A stretch of DNA of 64,000 nt from Halodesulfovibrio aestuarii DSM 17919 = ATCC 29578 (GCF_000384815.1 NZ_ARQF01000015.1:61608-125607); one strand, 5' to 3'. Counted from the stretch's first letter, positions 9,422 through 18,947 are shown. The notes: generated by a model from the letters alone, not told the origin. Numbers and translations are program-made.

Positions 9422-9463
9422 CCCTATTCTCCCATAATAGATAAAAAAATAAACCACAAAGAG

Positions 9464-9631
9464 TTAGTATTTCCCTTCGGTCAAAACTTCCTTAATGACC
9501 ATTTCCCGTTTACACCTCTCGCATTTAGGCATTGGTTCTTCGGGCAAAGCAATAATCTGAGTTTTACGGCATATAGGACATATAACCTCAACAAACTCGC
9601 GCTTGTAACGATCTTTAAGAACGCGTTCCAT
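9464..9631 (-). CDS. Small zinc-ribbon protein (55 aa)
   Basis: ATG at 9631-9629 is preceded by an AAGGAG ribosome-binding site and opens a 55-residue frame ending at TAA 9466-9464. The product is basic and has two knuckles, CPIC (residues 18-21) and CERC (residues 37-40), spaced as in a rubredoxin-like zinc ribbon. No other domain is visible. It precedes the amino-acid-binding protein gene by 42 bases with no terminator between, so it is the first gene of that operon. The function is unknown; it might be a regulator or chaperone for the operon, or simply be hitch-hiking. Such a gene is easily missed because of its size. Confidence 0.75.
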   Translation of the reverse strand: MERVLKDRYKREFVEVICPICRKTQIIALPEEPMPKCERCKREMVIKEVLTEGKY

Positions 9632-9768
9632 ACCTTACTAACTCCTTACAAAGAAAATGACACTGGAACATTACGCCAAAGGCATTCCCTTCAACATGCT
9701 TAACATATATGTAAAACCCGAACAAAATCAAGTGTTACAAAACAGTCTTCTGTCTCAAGTCATTATTC

Positions 9769-9901
9769 AATGGCTAACCAATAAAACACGCCGGGTTCCC
9801 TCCTAGCATATCGCAACCATACACCTTATGTAAGGACAATATGCAAGGCCCGGCATCATCGGTAACAGCTGTTTCCCGCAGCTTAGTTACCAATTGGCAT
9901 T
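9769..9901. ncRNA. Candidate structured RNA, three-way junction
   Basis: Nested inverted repeats fit one compact fold. The closing stem is AATG...CCAAT (9769-9782) with ATTGG-CATT (9893-9901). One arm is GCCGGG (9790-9795) with CCCGGC (9849-9854), containing GCATAT/ATATGC (9806-9811 with 9839-9844) and a terminal CCTTA/TAAGG hairpin. The second arm is GGTAAC (9861-9866) with GTTACC (9886-9891), capped by AGCTG/CAGCT. All pairs are Watson-Crick, so the strand is undetermined. On the minus strand it would be a leader about 150 bases upstream of the zinc-ribbon and ABC operon; on the plus strand it would be about 240 bases upstream of the amidohydrolase. It matches no riboswitch class I know. 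Confidence 0.4.
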
Positions 9902-10142
9902 TGTAGTATATTCACTCAATAACGTCTACTCTAAACCTCGCCACACCGCATCATTCTTGTATATAATAAAGAGCATGGATCCTTTTTTGTACATCAAATT
10001 GTCTCGCTTGTTGTCTCAGCACATGCAGAATTGACAGTAAGCACTCTCGAGCATATTCCCCCTGCTGAATTTCCAGTACAGTTGTCTGTTGAGACCTGTT
10101 CCATCCAGTACACTTTATGAACGATTTCTTTGCGGAGGACAC
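9902..10142. other. Intergenic region upstream of amidohydrolase
   Basis: About 240 bases with no credible gene. A minus-strand frame here lacks a ribosome-binding site and shows no recognisable protein character. The region should carry the promoter of the amidohydrolase gene. Confidence 0.4.
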
Positions 10143-11513
10143 ATGTCGCAAGTACTCTTGAGCAATGCGCTCATTCTTTCAATGAACGAAAATCGAGAAA
10201 TGTTCGTCAACGGCGACATTCTTATTACTGACGACCGAATTACTGCTATCGGGGCAGTGGCTCCGCACGACCTTACACCGGACGTAGAAATGGTTGACTG
10301 CACGGATTCAATCATCATTCCCGGCCTGATCAATACGCACGTGCACCTATGCCAGCAACTGGGCCGAGGACTTGGCGATGACGTAAATCTGCTTACATGG
10401 CTGCACGAACGCACCTGGCCGTATGAGTTAGCGATGACAGAGGAGGATGTGGAGATTTCCGCACTTGCCTGCTGCGCAGAGCTTATCCGCTCCGGCGTTA
10501 CCTGCTTCGCTGAACCGGGCGGTCAACACGTTGATGCTATGGGACGGGCCGTTACAAAGGCTGGTATTCGTGGCATCCTTGCCCGCTCCACTATGGATTG
10601 CGGAGAAGGAATCCCTGAAGACAGACAAGAAACTACAGATCAAGCCCTTGATATCCAGCTTGACCTTATCAAACGCTGGAACGGTGCCGAAAATGACCGT
10701 ATCAGATGCTGGTTCGGACTGCGCACAATATTCAATAACTCAGATGAACTGATAGTACGTACCAAAGCACTCGCCGACAAACTCCATGTCGGCATTCACA
10801 TGCATGTAGCAGAAATTAAGGAAGAAGTAGAATTTGTCCGCGAAACTCGTGGAGCCACAACGGTTGAGCATCTCGCAAAACTAGGGGCTCTCGGCCCTAA
10901 CCTGCTGGCAGTACACACAGTATGGTTGACTGAACATGAAATCTCGCTTTTTGCTGAATACGATGTAAAAGTATCCCACAACCCGGGAGCAGCAATGCGT
11001 GTGTTAGGTTTTGCACCAGTGCCGGAGATGCTCAAGCAAGATATCTGCGTCACCATCGCAACGGACGGCGCCCCTTGCAACAACCGCATGGATATGCTGG
11101 ACGAACTGTATTTGACCGCGCTTATACATAAAGGACGAACTCTCGATCCAACCACGGTTCCCGCAGAAACCATTCTTGAAATGGCAACGGTCAATGGAGC
11201 AAGAGCACTGCTATGGGATGATCAGATAGGCTCATTAAGCGTGGGGAAAAAAGCTGACCTAGCCATTATCAAGCCGTCGCTCATGCCCGGTTCTGTCCCC
11301 GTACACGACCCAGTATCCAGCCTTGTCTATTCAATGCATTCAACAAACGTGACCCACACCATGTGTGACGGCCAATGGTTAATGAAAGACAAAAAAATCA
11401 TGACGTTTGACGAAAACTCACTCCTGAAAGAAGCGCAACAGCACGCAGACGCAATCCGAGAACGAGCTGGAATTAAGCTAACACCTCGTTTTCCTGTAAT
11501 TCACGTCCGGTAA
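10143..11513 (+). CDS. Amidohydrolase, MTA/SAH deaminase-like (AtzA/TrzN/MtaD group)
   Basis: This is a metal-dependent hydrolase of the cytosine/guanine deaminase type. ATG 10143 follows a GGAGG site; the frame is open further upstream without one. Metal ligands are visible in NTHVHLCQQLGRG (HxH), HMHVAE in the middle and TDGAPCNNRMDM near the C-terminal third. The 456-residue length fits 5-methylthioadenosine/S-adenosylhomocysteine deaminase and the related chlorohydrolases. Deamination of S-adenosylhomocysteine or methylthioadenosine is the likely role, inferred from the family; substrate assignment by sequence alone is unreliable. It is a single gene with a terminator directly behind it. 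Confidence 0.85.
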   Translation: MSQVLLSNALILSMNENREMFVNGDILITDDRITAIGAVAPHDLTPDVEMVDCTDSIIIPGLINTHVHLCQQLGRGLGDDVNLLTWLHERTWPYELAMTEEDVEISALACCAELIRSGVTCFAEPGGQHVDAMGRAVTKAGIRGILARSTMDCGEGIPEDRQETTDQALDIQLDLIKRWNGAENDRIRCWFGLRTIFNNSDELIVRTKALADKLHVGIHMHVAEIKEEVEFVRETRGATTVEHLAKLGALGPNLLAVHTVWLTEHEISLFAEYDVKVSHNPGAAMRVLGFAPVPEMLKQDICVTIATDGAPCNNRMDMLDELYLTALIHKGRTLDPTTVPAETILEMATVNGARALLWDDQIGSLSVGKKADLAIIKPSLMPGSVPVHDPVSSLVYSMHSTNVTHTMCDGQWLMKDKKIMTFDENSLLKEAQQHADAIRERAGIKLTPRFPVIHVR

Positions 11514-11514
11514 C

Positions 11515-11548
11515 AAAAAAAGCCCATGTATATTCACATGGCTTTTTC
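11515..11548. terminator. Terminator between amidohydrolase and HAD gene
   Basis: An AGCCxATGT / ACATGGCT hairpin with one bulge lies between an A-run and a T-run. It can serve both converging genes and touches the last codon of the HAD gene. Confidence 0.8.
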
Positions 11549-12416
11549 ATTTCAGAGCAATAACATTCTGGAACAATAAGGCGTCATACAACTCTATGAG
11601 ATTCGCGACGGTTATAGTGGGTTGAATTCCCCAGGGATCATACACACTGGAAGCCGAACGGCGAACCCACACAGCATGCAGGCCGGCTACCTTTGCACCG
11701 ATTACATCGAAGGGATTTGAAGAAATAAGCCAGACTCGATTCAAATCCGGAGAAGAAACAGAAAAAGCATCAAACGGCTGCTGCCGCTCAGCCTCATCCA
11801 GCCCTGCCTCAATATAATGAAGACACCGGTGGCCAGCCATTTTCAGAGTAGTACCCTGAGGTGAACCGCTTTGCTGTTTACGTTCCAGCCCCCCAGCCGT
11901 GCCCGCTTCCACGCCATCTCCGCTATGCTGGGCGAGACGTTCCAGTAAATACATGTAGGCAATGCGCGAAGGCTTATACATTTTTATTGTATCTACGCTC
12001 ACAACCTCCTGTAAATACTCGCGCAAGTTTGCATAGACAAGAACAGTCTCCACATCCTCCGCAGTACCGTTGCTGAAGGCAAAGCATTCTGCATCAGTCT
12101 GTGCAAATTTAGGCATAGCCTTTTCTGCATCGGAAAACGCTGGGAGTGATAGATTACGAAGAAAAAGGGCTTCTTTTTCTTCAGATGAAAAAGATACATG
12201 AAACTCTTCACATGTGTGCTCAAAAGCGTATCTCATGCACTGCGAAAAGGGCTGATACCAACGCATTAATCCCATTCGGAAAGAATATTCCAGCTGCTTA
12301 CTTCGCCATTGCTTGGCAAAACAGCCAGCTCGCTCGCCCAATCTCCCTTCAAGCAATGTAACCACGCCTGCGGTATCAACCAGCGTCCCATACACATCAA
12401 AAACAAGGGTATGCAT
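11547..12416 (-). CDS. HAD hydrolase of the L-2-haloacid dehalogenase type with a long insertion
   Basis: The N-terminus carries FDVYGTLVD with nucleophile D7, the form typical of type II haloacid dehalogenases rather than phosphatases (DxDxT). Motif II is FSNG (S115, N116), the motif III lysine is K148 in KMYKPS, and motif IV appears as ISSNPFDVIGAK. The protein has 289 residues rather than the usual 220-230 because of an insertion at about residues 163-226, between motifs III and IV, rich in Gly, Gln, Glu and His. Whether it dehalogenates or acts on a phosphate ester cannot be decided. An AGGAG site precedes the start. Confidence 0.82.
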   Translation of the reverse strand: MHTLVFDVYGTLVDTAGVVTLLEGRLGERAGCFAKQWRSKQLEYSFRMGLMRWYQPFSQCMRYAFEHTCEEFHVSFSSEEKEALFLRNLSLPAFSDAEKAMPKFAQTDAECFAFSNGTAEDVETVLVYANLREYLQEVVSVDTIKMYKPSRIAYMYLLERLAQHSGDGVEAGTAGGLERKQQSGSPQGTTLKMAGHRCLHYIEAGLDEAERQQPFDAFSVSSPDLNRVWLISSNPFDVIGAKVAGLHAVWVRRSASSVYDPWGIQPTITVANLIELYDALLFQNVIALK

Positions 12417-12511
12417 CTCTACTCCTGTCGAATCAAACTTTTCAGTTCATTCTACTTAATACCACAAGAGATTGCCGTCAGCGACGTTTTTTTAAGTCAC
12501 TCTTACATTGG

Positions 12512-15013
12512 CTACCGCCGTAACAACACCTGAACAGCCCGGGCCAGATCTCTAAGCTCAAAGGGTTTAAGCAAGACCTTGCGAACGCCGCTCTCTCCTT
12601 CTGTTATTGCGTCGATTGCGTCCGAGTAACCGGAACACAGCACAATAGGAACATCCGGCCGCAATGTATGGATTTGTGCCGCCAGTTTGTCACCAGTTAA
12701 TTTAGGCATGGTTTGATCTGTAATAACCAGATCGAACGCTTCCGGCTCTTTCTCAAACGCTTTAAGAGCTTCAACAGGATTATTGAATGCCCGAACATCA
12801 TACCCAAGATCTTCCAACGCATCTGCATAAACATGCACAAGATCAAGTTCATCATCCACAAGCATAATACTGCCGTCACCATCAGTAACAGGGACAATTG
12901 TTTTCATTTCCCCCATATGCTCACCCTTACTATACGGAAGATGGATTACAAAACGGGTTCCCTTTCCCTCACGGCTTTCGACAGCGATATGACCACGCAA
13001 ACTGGTAATAATTCCATGAACCATTGAAAGCCCCATGCCAGTTCCTTCGCCTTTAGGCTTCGTGGTAAAAAACGGATCAAAAATACGCCCAAGATACTGT
13101 GCAGGAATCCCCTCTCCTGAATCTTCTACAGTAAGAGAAACATAACGTCCGACAGGCACTCCCATCAGGCGGGCTTTTTTGACAGACAATTGAACCTCGG
13201 CGGTTATAATGCTCAAGGTGCCACCGTTGGTCCGCATAGCATAGCCGGCATTTGTCCCAAGGTTCATAACAACCTGATGTAGCTGACTTGCATCCGCCAT
13301 AACAGTACAGCCATCGGCAAATTTTGTGTTTATTTCAATGGTGGAAGGCAATGATGAACGGAGAAGTTGTGCCACCTCTTCTGCCATTAATGAAACATTC
13401 ACAAGCACCTGCTCCGGTTTTCTTCTACGGGAAAAAACAAGAATTTGATGCACCATTGCACGTGCCCGCTCTGCCACCTGCTGAATACGTTTTAGGTTTG
13501 TATGCGCACGGCTCCCCTCCTCTGTTGAAGGTAGCGCAAGCTCTGCATAGCCGGAAATTGCAGCAATAATATTGTTAAAGTCATGGGCAATCCCTCCGGC
13601 AAGGGTGCCTAACTCTTCAAGCTTCTGGCTTTGCTTGAGCTGCTCTTCCATCTTCCTTTTTTCTGTTACATCACGAATAAGCTCAATAACATTTATGAGC
13701 TTTCCTGATTCATCAAATACTGGAGTTGCCGTAACCTCTGTAGCAACCTCTTCACCATTTTTCTTTAAATATACCGTTTCACCACGCCACACCCCGCCGC
13801 TACGCAACACTATCCACAAATCTTCAAAAAATTCCCGAGGGTGATTTTTACCACGCAATATTGATATATGCTGCCCCAGCATCTCCTCTTCCGTATATTG
13901 GGTAAGGTGCAACAAGGACGCATTTACATACTCCAGAATACCGTCTGTATCCAAAATAAAAATACCATCCTCAGCCTGATTCAGCGCCGCCAAAAAACGT
14001 GTTCTATCCTGCAATTCCCGTTTTAATTCTTTCGTTCGTTCATTTACACGCAAGCGAAGTGTTCTATTCCAGAAAATGATCCCTGCAAAGGCAAGGAGAA
14101 TAGATGACACAATACTTACAACAATATACCAGACAAAACGGCTGGAAAGAATTTCAGACAACAAATCCTGCTGCAAATGAACCCAACGTTTTAAAATACG
14201 CTCACGTTGAACCGGTGTAATGCTATCCAGTGCTTTTTGTAGAATATCTGCAAGAATTGGATTATCGGAACGCACCCCCATCCGGTAATACAAGCGATAC
14301 TCTGTATACCCTGCCACACGCAGGTTCGTTATACCTTTATCTTCGATAAAATAGCTGGCCTGAGGCAGCGAGATGATTGTTGCATCAATTTCGTTAAACG
14401 ACACATGCAGCAGTGCAGAAAGATAATTATATGTAGTCTGAATATTAATATTAGGATAAAATTTTTCCACATAGGAAAGTACATCGTATCCTTTAGGGAG
14501 CGCCAGCGTCATCCTCTTTTCACTTATGTCAGAAAGCGTAAGAGGCCCCTTCTCACTTCTATTCGCAAGAATGGCTGTTGAAAGCTCAAGATATGGATTG
14601 GTAAACAGCATAAAATCCGTGTTTGCAGGATTTCCAGCAAAAGCGGCAATGACATCAACTTTACGTTCTTTAGCCAACTGCAACACTTCTTGCATATTGG
14701 CAGCTTCAACCACTTCAAACTCTATATTTAGCTCATCAGAGATCCGATGCATATAATCTGCGACCATCCCCTGATATTCGCCCTGAGCATTCACGAACTC
14801 CAACGGGCGTGTATCAGGTGTAACCGCCAGCACAATGGGGCGATCCAGCTTTGCAAGCCAAGTCCGTTCTGCATCAGACAACGGATCCGTAAGTTGTGTA
14901 TTCTCATAAAAGAACAAATACACGGGAAGAGTTGCGCACAAGGTCAACAGTAAAAACAAGACCAGATACACTGGGTTAGACTTCCGTAAAGAAGAAAAAC
15001 GTTCACTAAGCAT
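12512..15013 (-). CDS. Hybrid sensor histidine kinase with periplasmic solute-binding sensor
   Basis: The order is: N-terminal membrane anchor (about residues 15-35), an SBP_bac_3-type periplasmic binding domain (about 48-285), a second membrane segment (about 297-320), a PAS domain (about 345-460), a HisKA dimerisation domain with phosphoacceptor H477 in [10 protein letters not shown], an HATPase domain with N- and G-boxes ([18 protein letters not shown]) and a C-terminal receiver domain with D766. The binding domain suggests it senses an amino acid or organic acid outside the cytoplasm. It is divergent from an NtrC-type regulator that precedes a TRAP transporter operon, so it is the probable sensor for that operon's substrate. 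Confidence 0.92.
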   Translation of the reverse strand: MLSERFSSLRKSNPVYLVLFLLLTLCATLPVYLFFYENTQLTDPLSDAERTWLAKLDRPIVLAVTPDTRPLEFVNAQGEYQGMVADYMHRISDELNIEFEVVEAANMQEVLQLAKERKVDVIAAFAGNPANTDFMLFTNPYLELSTAILANRSEKGPLTLSDISEKRMTLALPKGYDVLSYVEKFYPNINIQTTYNYLSALLHVSFNEIDATIISLPQASYFIEDKGITNLRVAGYTEYRLYYRMGVRSDNPILADILQKALDSITPVQRERILKRWVHLQQDLLSEILSSRFVWYIVVSIVSSILLAFAGIIFWNRTLRLRVNERTKELKRELQDRTRFLAALNQAEDGIFILDTDGILEYVNASLLHLTQYTEEEMLGQHISILRGKNHPREFFEDLWIVLRSGGVWRGETVYLKKNGEEVATEVTATPVFDESGKLINVIELIRDVTEKRKMEEQLKQSQKLEELGTLAGGIAHDFNNIIAAISGYAELALPSTEEGSRAHTNLKRIQQVAERARAMVHQILVFSRRRKPEQVLVNVSLMAEEVAQLLRSSLPSTIEINTKFADGCTVMADASQLHQVVMNLGTNAGYAMRTNGGTLSIITAEVQLSVKKARLMGVPVGRYVSLTVEDSGEGIPAQYLGRIFDPFFTTKPKGEGTGMGLSMVHGIITSLRGHIAVESREGKGTRFVIHLPYSKGEHMGEMKTIVPVTDGDGSIMLVDDELDLVHVYADALEDLGYDVRAFNNPVEALKAFEKEPEAFDLVITDQTMPKLTGDKLAAQIHTLRPDVPIVLCSGYSDAIDAITEGESGVRKVLLKPFELRDLARAVQVLLRR

Positions 15014-15090
15014 AACAATATATTTTAGATAAAACTTGCTGACATTGCATACTGAAATTCCTATTCATCTATAACAACAAGTGTTACAAT

Positions 15091-15113
15091 TTAATTTTTA
15101 ATTTTTAATTTTT
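15091..15113. repeat. AATTTTT direct repeats between kinase and regulator genes
   Basis: Three consecutive copies of the heptamer AATTTTT lie in the divergent promoter region of the kinase and the regulator. TGTTACA words also occur nearby (15082, 15191 and 15249 regions). They may bend DNA or mark binding sites; no function can be read. Confidence 0.5.
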
Positions 15114-15297
15114 GTACATTTACATTACATAGCGTATTATATTTGAATACCATTGATTAACACGCCACTCTTGTTTACTAAAGTCTTCCTGTTACAATTG
15201 TATATCCCATCTAAAAGCCTACATAGGGTAAGTTTACGTAGATATGCTGTTACACATCTTGCGTGCACTACACAGAGTCTGAAAAAAAGCTGGAGCT

Positions 15298-16743
15298 ATG
15301 ATGTTTCGTATTTTGATCATTGATGATGACCCCAACATTTCTAACATCATATCACAACTTGCTGATGATAGTGGGTATGAACACCACACCGCCAGTAATT
15401 TAACAGACGGCCTTGTTCTGCTGCAAACTCACGCATTTGACCTTGTCTTTCTTGATGTTCGTCTCCCTGACGGCAGCGGACTGAACGCCTTGCCGCGTAT
15501 CCGTGCATCTAAAGAACAACCAGATGTTATTATCATAACAGGCGCAGGCGATCCTGACGGTGCAGAGTTGGCTATCCAGAATGGTGCGTGGGACTACATT
15601 GAAAAAGGTAGCAGCCTAAAACAAATAACCTTTTCTATGGAACGCGCACTAAAATTCAGAGAGCGTAACAAAGAATGGTCACAACGCGTCATCAAACGGG
15701 ATGCTCTCATTGGTGACAGCCCTGCTATGCACCCAGTTCTGGAAAACCTTTCAGTTGCAGCCACCGGCGATGCCAGCGTTCTCATTACGGGTGAAACCGG
15801 CACAGGCAAGGAAGTAGTTGCCCGTACTGTTCATGAAAACAGCAACCGCGCCAACGGGCCTTTTGTGGTACTAGATTGCGCCTCTATCCCTGAAAACCTC
15901 GTGGAAGGAGAACTGTTCGGACACATCAAGGGGTCTTTCACAGGTGCAACAACATCCCAAAAGGGCGTTATCGAACAAGCTGATGGCGGCACTCTCTTCT
16001 TAGATGAAGTGGGGGAACTCCCCCTCCCTACACAATCCGCATTCCTGCGAGTTCTGCAAGAAAAACGATACCGCCCGATTGGTTCAACTTCTGAAAAGAC
16101 AAGTAATTTCCGTCTGGTTGCAGCAACCAACCGTAATCTTGAAAAGATGTGTGAGGAAGGAACATTCCGAACAGACTTGTATTATCGTCTCAAATCCTGC
16201 TCCATGGAACTTCCGCCGCTTCATAATCGACTGGAAGATGTTCCCGCGCTCGCTGAATTTCACACAGAACGACTTTGTTCAAAGTATAGCACTCCTGCCA
16301 AAAAGCTCTCGGATGAACTCGTCACAATGCTTATGCATTACGAATGGCCGGGTAATGTTCGTGAATTAGTACAAACCCTTGAACGTACCATTATGCGTGC
16401 AAAAGGCGAACCAATACTCTATCCGGAACATCTACCTGTAGACATCCGCGCACGCGCCGCAGGTAAAATGCTACGCCCGCAAGAAGAGGAACTTCTACTG
16501 ACAAATCAGGACGACTCAAACATCCTGAAGCCTGTGCCTGCAGATGTCATCTCCTCGCTTTTCAGCGGCGAATTCCCTTCATTCAAGACTTTCAGAACAA
16601 CCTGCGTTGCGCAGATTGAAAAAGTATATCTGGAAAATCTTATCCGTCAGGCCAACGGTTCTATTAAGGAAGCATGTAAATTATCCGGCCTGTCCCGAAC
16701 CCGCCTCTATGTTCTTATGAAGGAACATAATATTTCTAAGTAA
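15298..16743 (+). CDS. Sigma-54-dependent response regulator (NtrC/DctD family)
   Basis: The receiver domain has D9-D11 and phosphoacceptor D53 in FLDVRLPD. The AAA+ domain has Walker A GETGTGKE at residues 165-172, the sigma-54-contact loop as GSFTGA (212-217, a variant of GAFTGA that occurs naturally), and GTLFLDEVGEL as Walker B. A Fis-type helix-turn-helix closes the 481-residue protein. It is divergent from the sensor kinase and lies 550 bases upstream of the TRAP operon, which carries a sigma-54-type promoter. It is therefore the likely activator of that operon. Confidence 0.93.
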   Translation: MMFRILIIDDDPNISNIISQLADDSGYEHHTASNLTDGLVLLQTHAFDLVFLDVRLPDGSGLNALPRIRASKEQPDVIIITGAGDPDGAELAIQNGAWDYIEKGSSLKQITFSMERALKFRERNKEWSQRVIKRDALIGDSPAMHPVLENLSVAATGDASVLITGETGTGKEVVARTVHENSNRANGPFVVLDCASIPENLVEGELFGHIKGSFTGATTSQKGVIEQADGGTLFLDEVGELPLPTQSAFLRVLQEKRYRPIGSTSEKTSNFRLVAATNRNLEKMCEEGTFRTDLYYRLKSCSMELPPLHNRLEDVPALAEFHTERLCSKYSTPAKKLSDELVTMLMHYEWPGNVRELVQTLERTIMRAKGEPILYPEHLPVDIRARAAGKMLRPQEEELLLTNQDDSNILKPVPADVISSLFSGEFPSFKTFRTTCVAQIEKVYLENLIRQANGSIKEACKLSGLSRTRLYVLMKEHNISK

Positions 16744-16823
16744 TCCTTTTATCGACAACATCCTACAAATTAGTGAGCAGAATCCATCAAGAAATGTTCA
16801 CTTTTACGAAACATTTTGATTGT

Positions 16824-17000
16824 TTAAGCAAACAATCTTTTTTTCAGACGACTTCCTTCGCTTCTTCCTTCAATAGGTACTACCCTCACTGCCTTTTCTC
16901 CCCGTGGGCATCCTACCCCACCTGCCTTTACTGGAATGCAGTTCCAACCTCTTATGAACAAGCGACCATGTATAACAAGAGCAATCTCACGTCCCGCCAC
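16824..17000 (-). CDS. Possible small protein (58 aa), doubtful
   Basis: A GTG at 17000-16998 lies seven bases after GAGGAG and opens a 58-codon minus-strand frame. The product is basic and rich in Gly, Val and Arg (for example GWNCIPVKAGGVGCPRG). This stretch looks richer in G+C than the bases on either side. I recognise no family. It could be a real small gene, a remnant of a decayed gene or chance. It lies upstream of, and divergent from, the TRAP operon. Confidence 0.3.
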   Translation of the reverse strand: MAGREIALVIHGRLFIRGWNCIPVKAGGVGCPRGEKAVRVVPIEGRSEGSRLKKRLFA

Positions 17001-17207
17001 AGCACTCTCCTCAAATAAAAAGCTAACTATAGCATGATATTGCATTATACAATTTGTATAAAAGTACAAACTGTCCCGTTTTTGTGAACATCATATCCCC
17101 CCCGTCCCAAATTTATGAACATATTATTCTGCTTTTATGATCATTTTTTCGATACAAAACACAGACTTCTTTCAACAACCACATAAAAACATGCACTTTT
17201 CTTTATG

Positions 17208-17223
17208 TGGCACGCTCTGAGCA
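17208..17223 (+). promoter_or_regulatory. Sigma-54 (-24/-12) promoter of the TRAP-sdaA operon
   Basis: The sequence TGGCACG-N4-GAGCA places GG at 17209-17210 and GC at 17221-17222, with the 12-base register required by sigma-54. The -24 element is a perfect match; the -12 element differs from TTGC at its first bases. It is about 70 bases upstream of the dctP start and next to a gene for a sigma-54 activator. Confidence 0.7.
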
Positions 17224-17294
17224 TTATAGCACCCGTGAGAAGGAGCTCTGAACATTCCTCAGAGTCAAATCAATTTTTTTTAGGAGTTACTGTA

Positions 17295-18326
17295 ATGAAA
17301 CGTATTGCTGCTCTAATGCTTTGCTTTGCAGCTGCTTTTGGTCTTACCGCATGTACCGGCGGAAACGACCAGCCAGCACCTAAAGCTAAGAAAGATGAAA
17401 AGATGGTTCTCAAGCTTGCTACCCAGCATCCAACCGAACATATGGCTCAAAAATCAGCTGAGCGTATTAAAGCCCGCATTGAAAAAGAAACTAATGGCCG
17501 TATCGAAATTAAAATCTACCCGGCTAACCAGCTTGGCGACGCAAGCCAGCTTTACGAAGAAGTTATCCGTGGTTCTATTGATTTCGCACACATCACCGTA
17601 CCTGATCAATTTGACGCTCGTCTCGGTGTAGGCTTCCTTCCTTATATTGCGCGAGACTACGAACAGGCTCGCAAGGTTTATGACAAAAACGCATTTCTGC
17701 CAAAAGAAATGGCAAAAATGCATGACGCTCTTGGCGTTAAATTCCTTGGATACTACGGTGAAGGTTTCATCGGCGTAGGTACTGTTAAGCCGCTTGAAAA
17801 TGCCAACAAACCTGGCGTTGAAAAAGGCTTTATGATCCGTGTACCGGGTCTTGACGTATTTAAATTCGGCGCAGAAGAACTTGGCTTCCGTACAACCTCC
17901 CTCCCATACACTGACGTTTACTCTGCACTGCAGACCGGCGTTGTTGACGGTTGGCTTGGCGGACCTCCAAACCTTAACTACCTCGGCTTCCGCGATGTAA
18001 TTAAGCATTACTACCAGTACAACGTAAACTTCGAGTCTACCCAGTACGTAATGAATAAAAAACTCTTCGAAAGCCTGACCCCGGAAGATCAGAAAATTAT
18101 CGAATCTGCATTTGGTGACGAATCCCAGAATTCATTCCTCATGGCTGAAAGCGAAGACGAAATGTACCGCAAAAAGCTTGCTGAATCAGGTATTGAAGTA
18201 ATTATGTTCACAACTCAGGAGCTTGAGCAAATGGCAGACTATGTTCGTGCTAAGGCATGGCCACGTCTTGAAAAGAACCTCACTCCTGAACTCCTCAACG
18301 GAATTAAAGAGTCTTACACCAAGTAA
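17295..18326 (+). CDS. dctP: TRAP transporter solute-binding lipoprotein DctP
   Basis: This is the periplasmic binding component of a sodium-driven TRAP importer. ATG 17295 follows TAGGAG and yields a lipoprotein signal with lipobox LTAC (C20), so the protein is anchored rather than free, which suits TRAP systems with accessible substrates. The family blocks LATQHPTEHMAQKSAERI, GRIEIKIYPANQLGD and the ligand-anchoring Arg in MIRVPG are visible in the 343-residue protein. The ligand is usually a carboxylate bound to that Arg; here the downstream serine dehydratase suggests L-serine or a related amino acid, an inference. A hairpin separates it from dctQ. Confidence 0.92.
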   Translation: MKRIAALMLCFAAAFGLTACTGGNDQPAPKAKKDEKMVLKLATQHPTEHMAQKSAERIKARIEKETNGRIEIKIYPANQLGDASQLYEEVIRGSIDFAHITVPDQFDARLGVGFLPYIARDYEQARKVYDKNAFLPKEMAKMHDALGVKFLGYYGEGFIGVGTVKPLENANKPGVEKGFMIRVPGLDVFKFGAEELGFRTTSLPYTDVYSALQTGVVDGWLGGPPNLNYLGFRDVIKHYYQYNVNFESTQYVMNKKLFESLTPEDQKIIESAFGDESQNSFLMAESEDEMYRKKLAESGIEVIMFTTQELEQMADYVRAKAWPRLEKNLTPELLNGIKESYTK

Positions 18327-18355
18327 GGCGACATTAACTAAGTTCTAACCTTACA

Positions 18356-18385
18356 CGGCGGTGCGGCATGCCGCACCGCCGACTT
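18356..18385 (+). terminator. Hairpin with T-run between dctP and dctQ
   Basis: A perfect 12-bp palindromic stem (18356-18367 with 18370-18381) is followed by ACTTTTT. It resembles a terminator within the operon. Partial read-through would produce more binding protein than membrane subunits, as is common in such operons. Confidence 0.8.
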
Positions 18386-18413
18386 TTTCTGAGTAGTTCA
18401 AGGAACAATCAAG

Positions 18414-18947
18414 ATGAATAAATCTCTCCAACATGCTCTAAGCATTCCATGGAAAGGACTCGACCTTTTCCAAAAATTCGTAATGGCGAGCACCAGCATA
18501 ATTATTGTCGGCATGATCTGTTACACCATTACAATCCGTTACATTTTTGGCTCTGACTTTTATGGTTCAGAAGAACTTATCTCTATGCTGGCTTTTTGGC
18601 TCTATTTTATGGGTGCCGCACAAGGAAGCCGCGAAAAAAGCCAAATTTCTGCAGACCTGCTCTCCTGCTACATCCAAAACCCAACGATTAGAGGCTCAGT
18701 TCTTCTTCTTAAAGATGCTATCACCTGTGCCATTTGTCTTCTCTTCACCTTCTGGGCGCTGCAATTTGTGTCCTGGGCGTTGGTAATGCATCCAAAATCC
18801 CCTGTATTCCGCCTGCCTATGCTCATTCCACAAGCAGCTGTCGGTCTGGGATTTGTTCTCATGTCTCTGTATCATGTCACATATTTCGTACAAGATCTTA
18901 TCTCCTTTATTAAAGGTGAAAGATTCGGCTGTTCGGGGGATTTTTAA
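18414..18947 (+). CDS. dctQ: TRAP transporter small membrane subunit DctQ
   Basis: The 177-residue protein has four hydrophobic segments (about residues 20-42, 55-75, 92-115 and 130-155), the DctQ topology. An SEELISMLAFWLYFMGAA motif matches the family signature around the second segment. It pairs with DctM to form the membrane complex. The stop codon is directly followed by the ATG of dctM with no gap, so translation is coupled. Confidence 0.9.
   Translation: MNKSLQHALSIPWKGLDLFQKFVMASTSIIIVGMICYTITIRYIFGSDFYGSEELISMLAFWLYFMGAAQGSREKSQISADLLSCYIQNPTIRGSVLLLKDAITCAICLLFTFWALQFVSWALVMHPKSPVFRLPMLIPQAAVGLGFVLMSLYHVTYFVQDLISFIKGERFGCSGDF

Noticed and set aside
9951..10151. Minus-strand frame before the amidohydrolase
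   Set aside because: No ribosome-binding site and no recognisable protein features.
17454..18008. Minus-strand frame of 184 codons antisense to dctP
   Set aside because: Shadow of the binding-protein gene; periodicity follows the plus strand.
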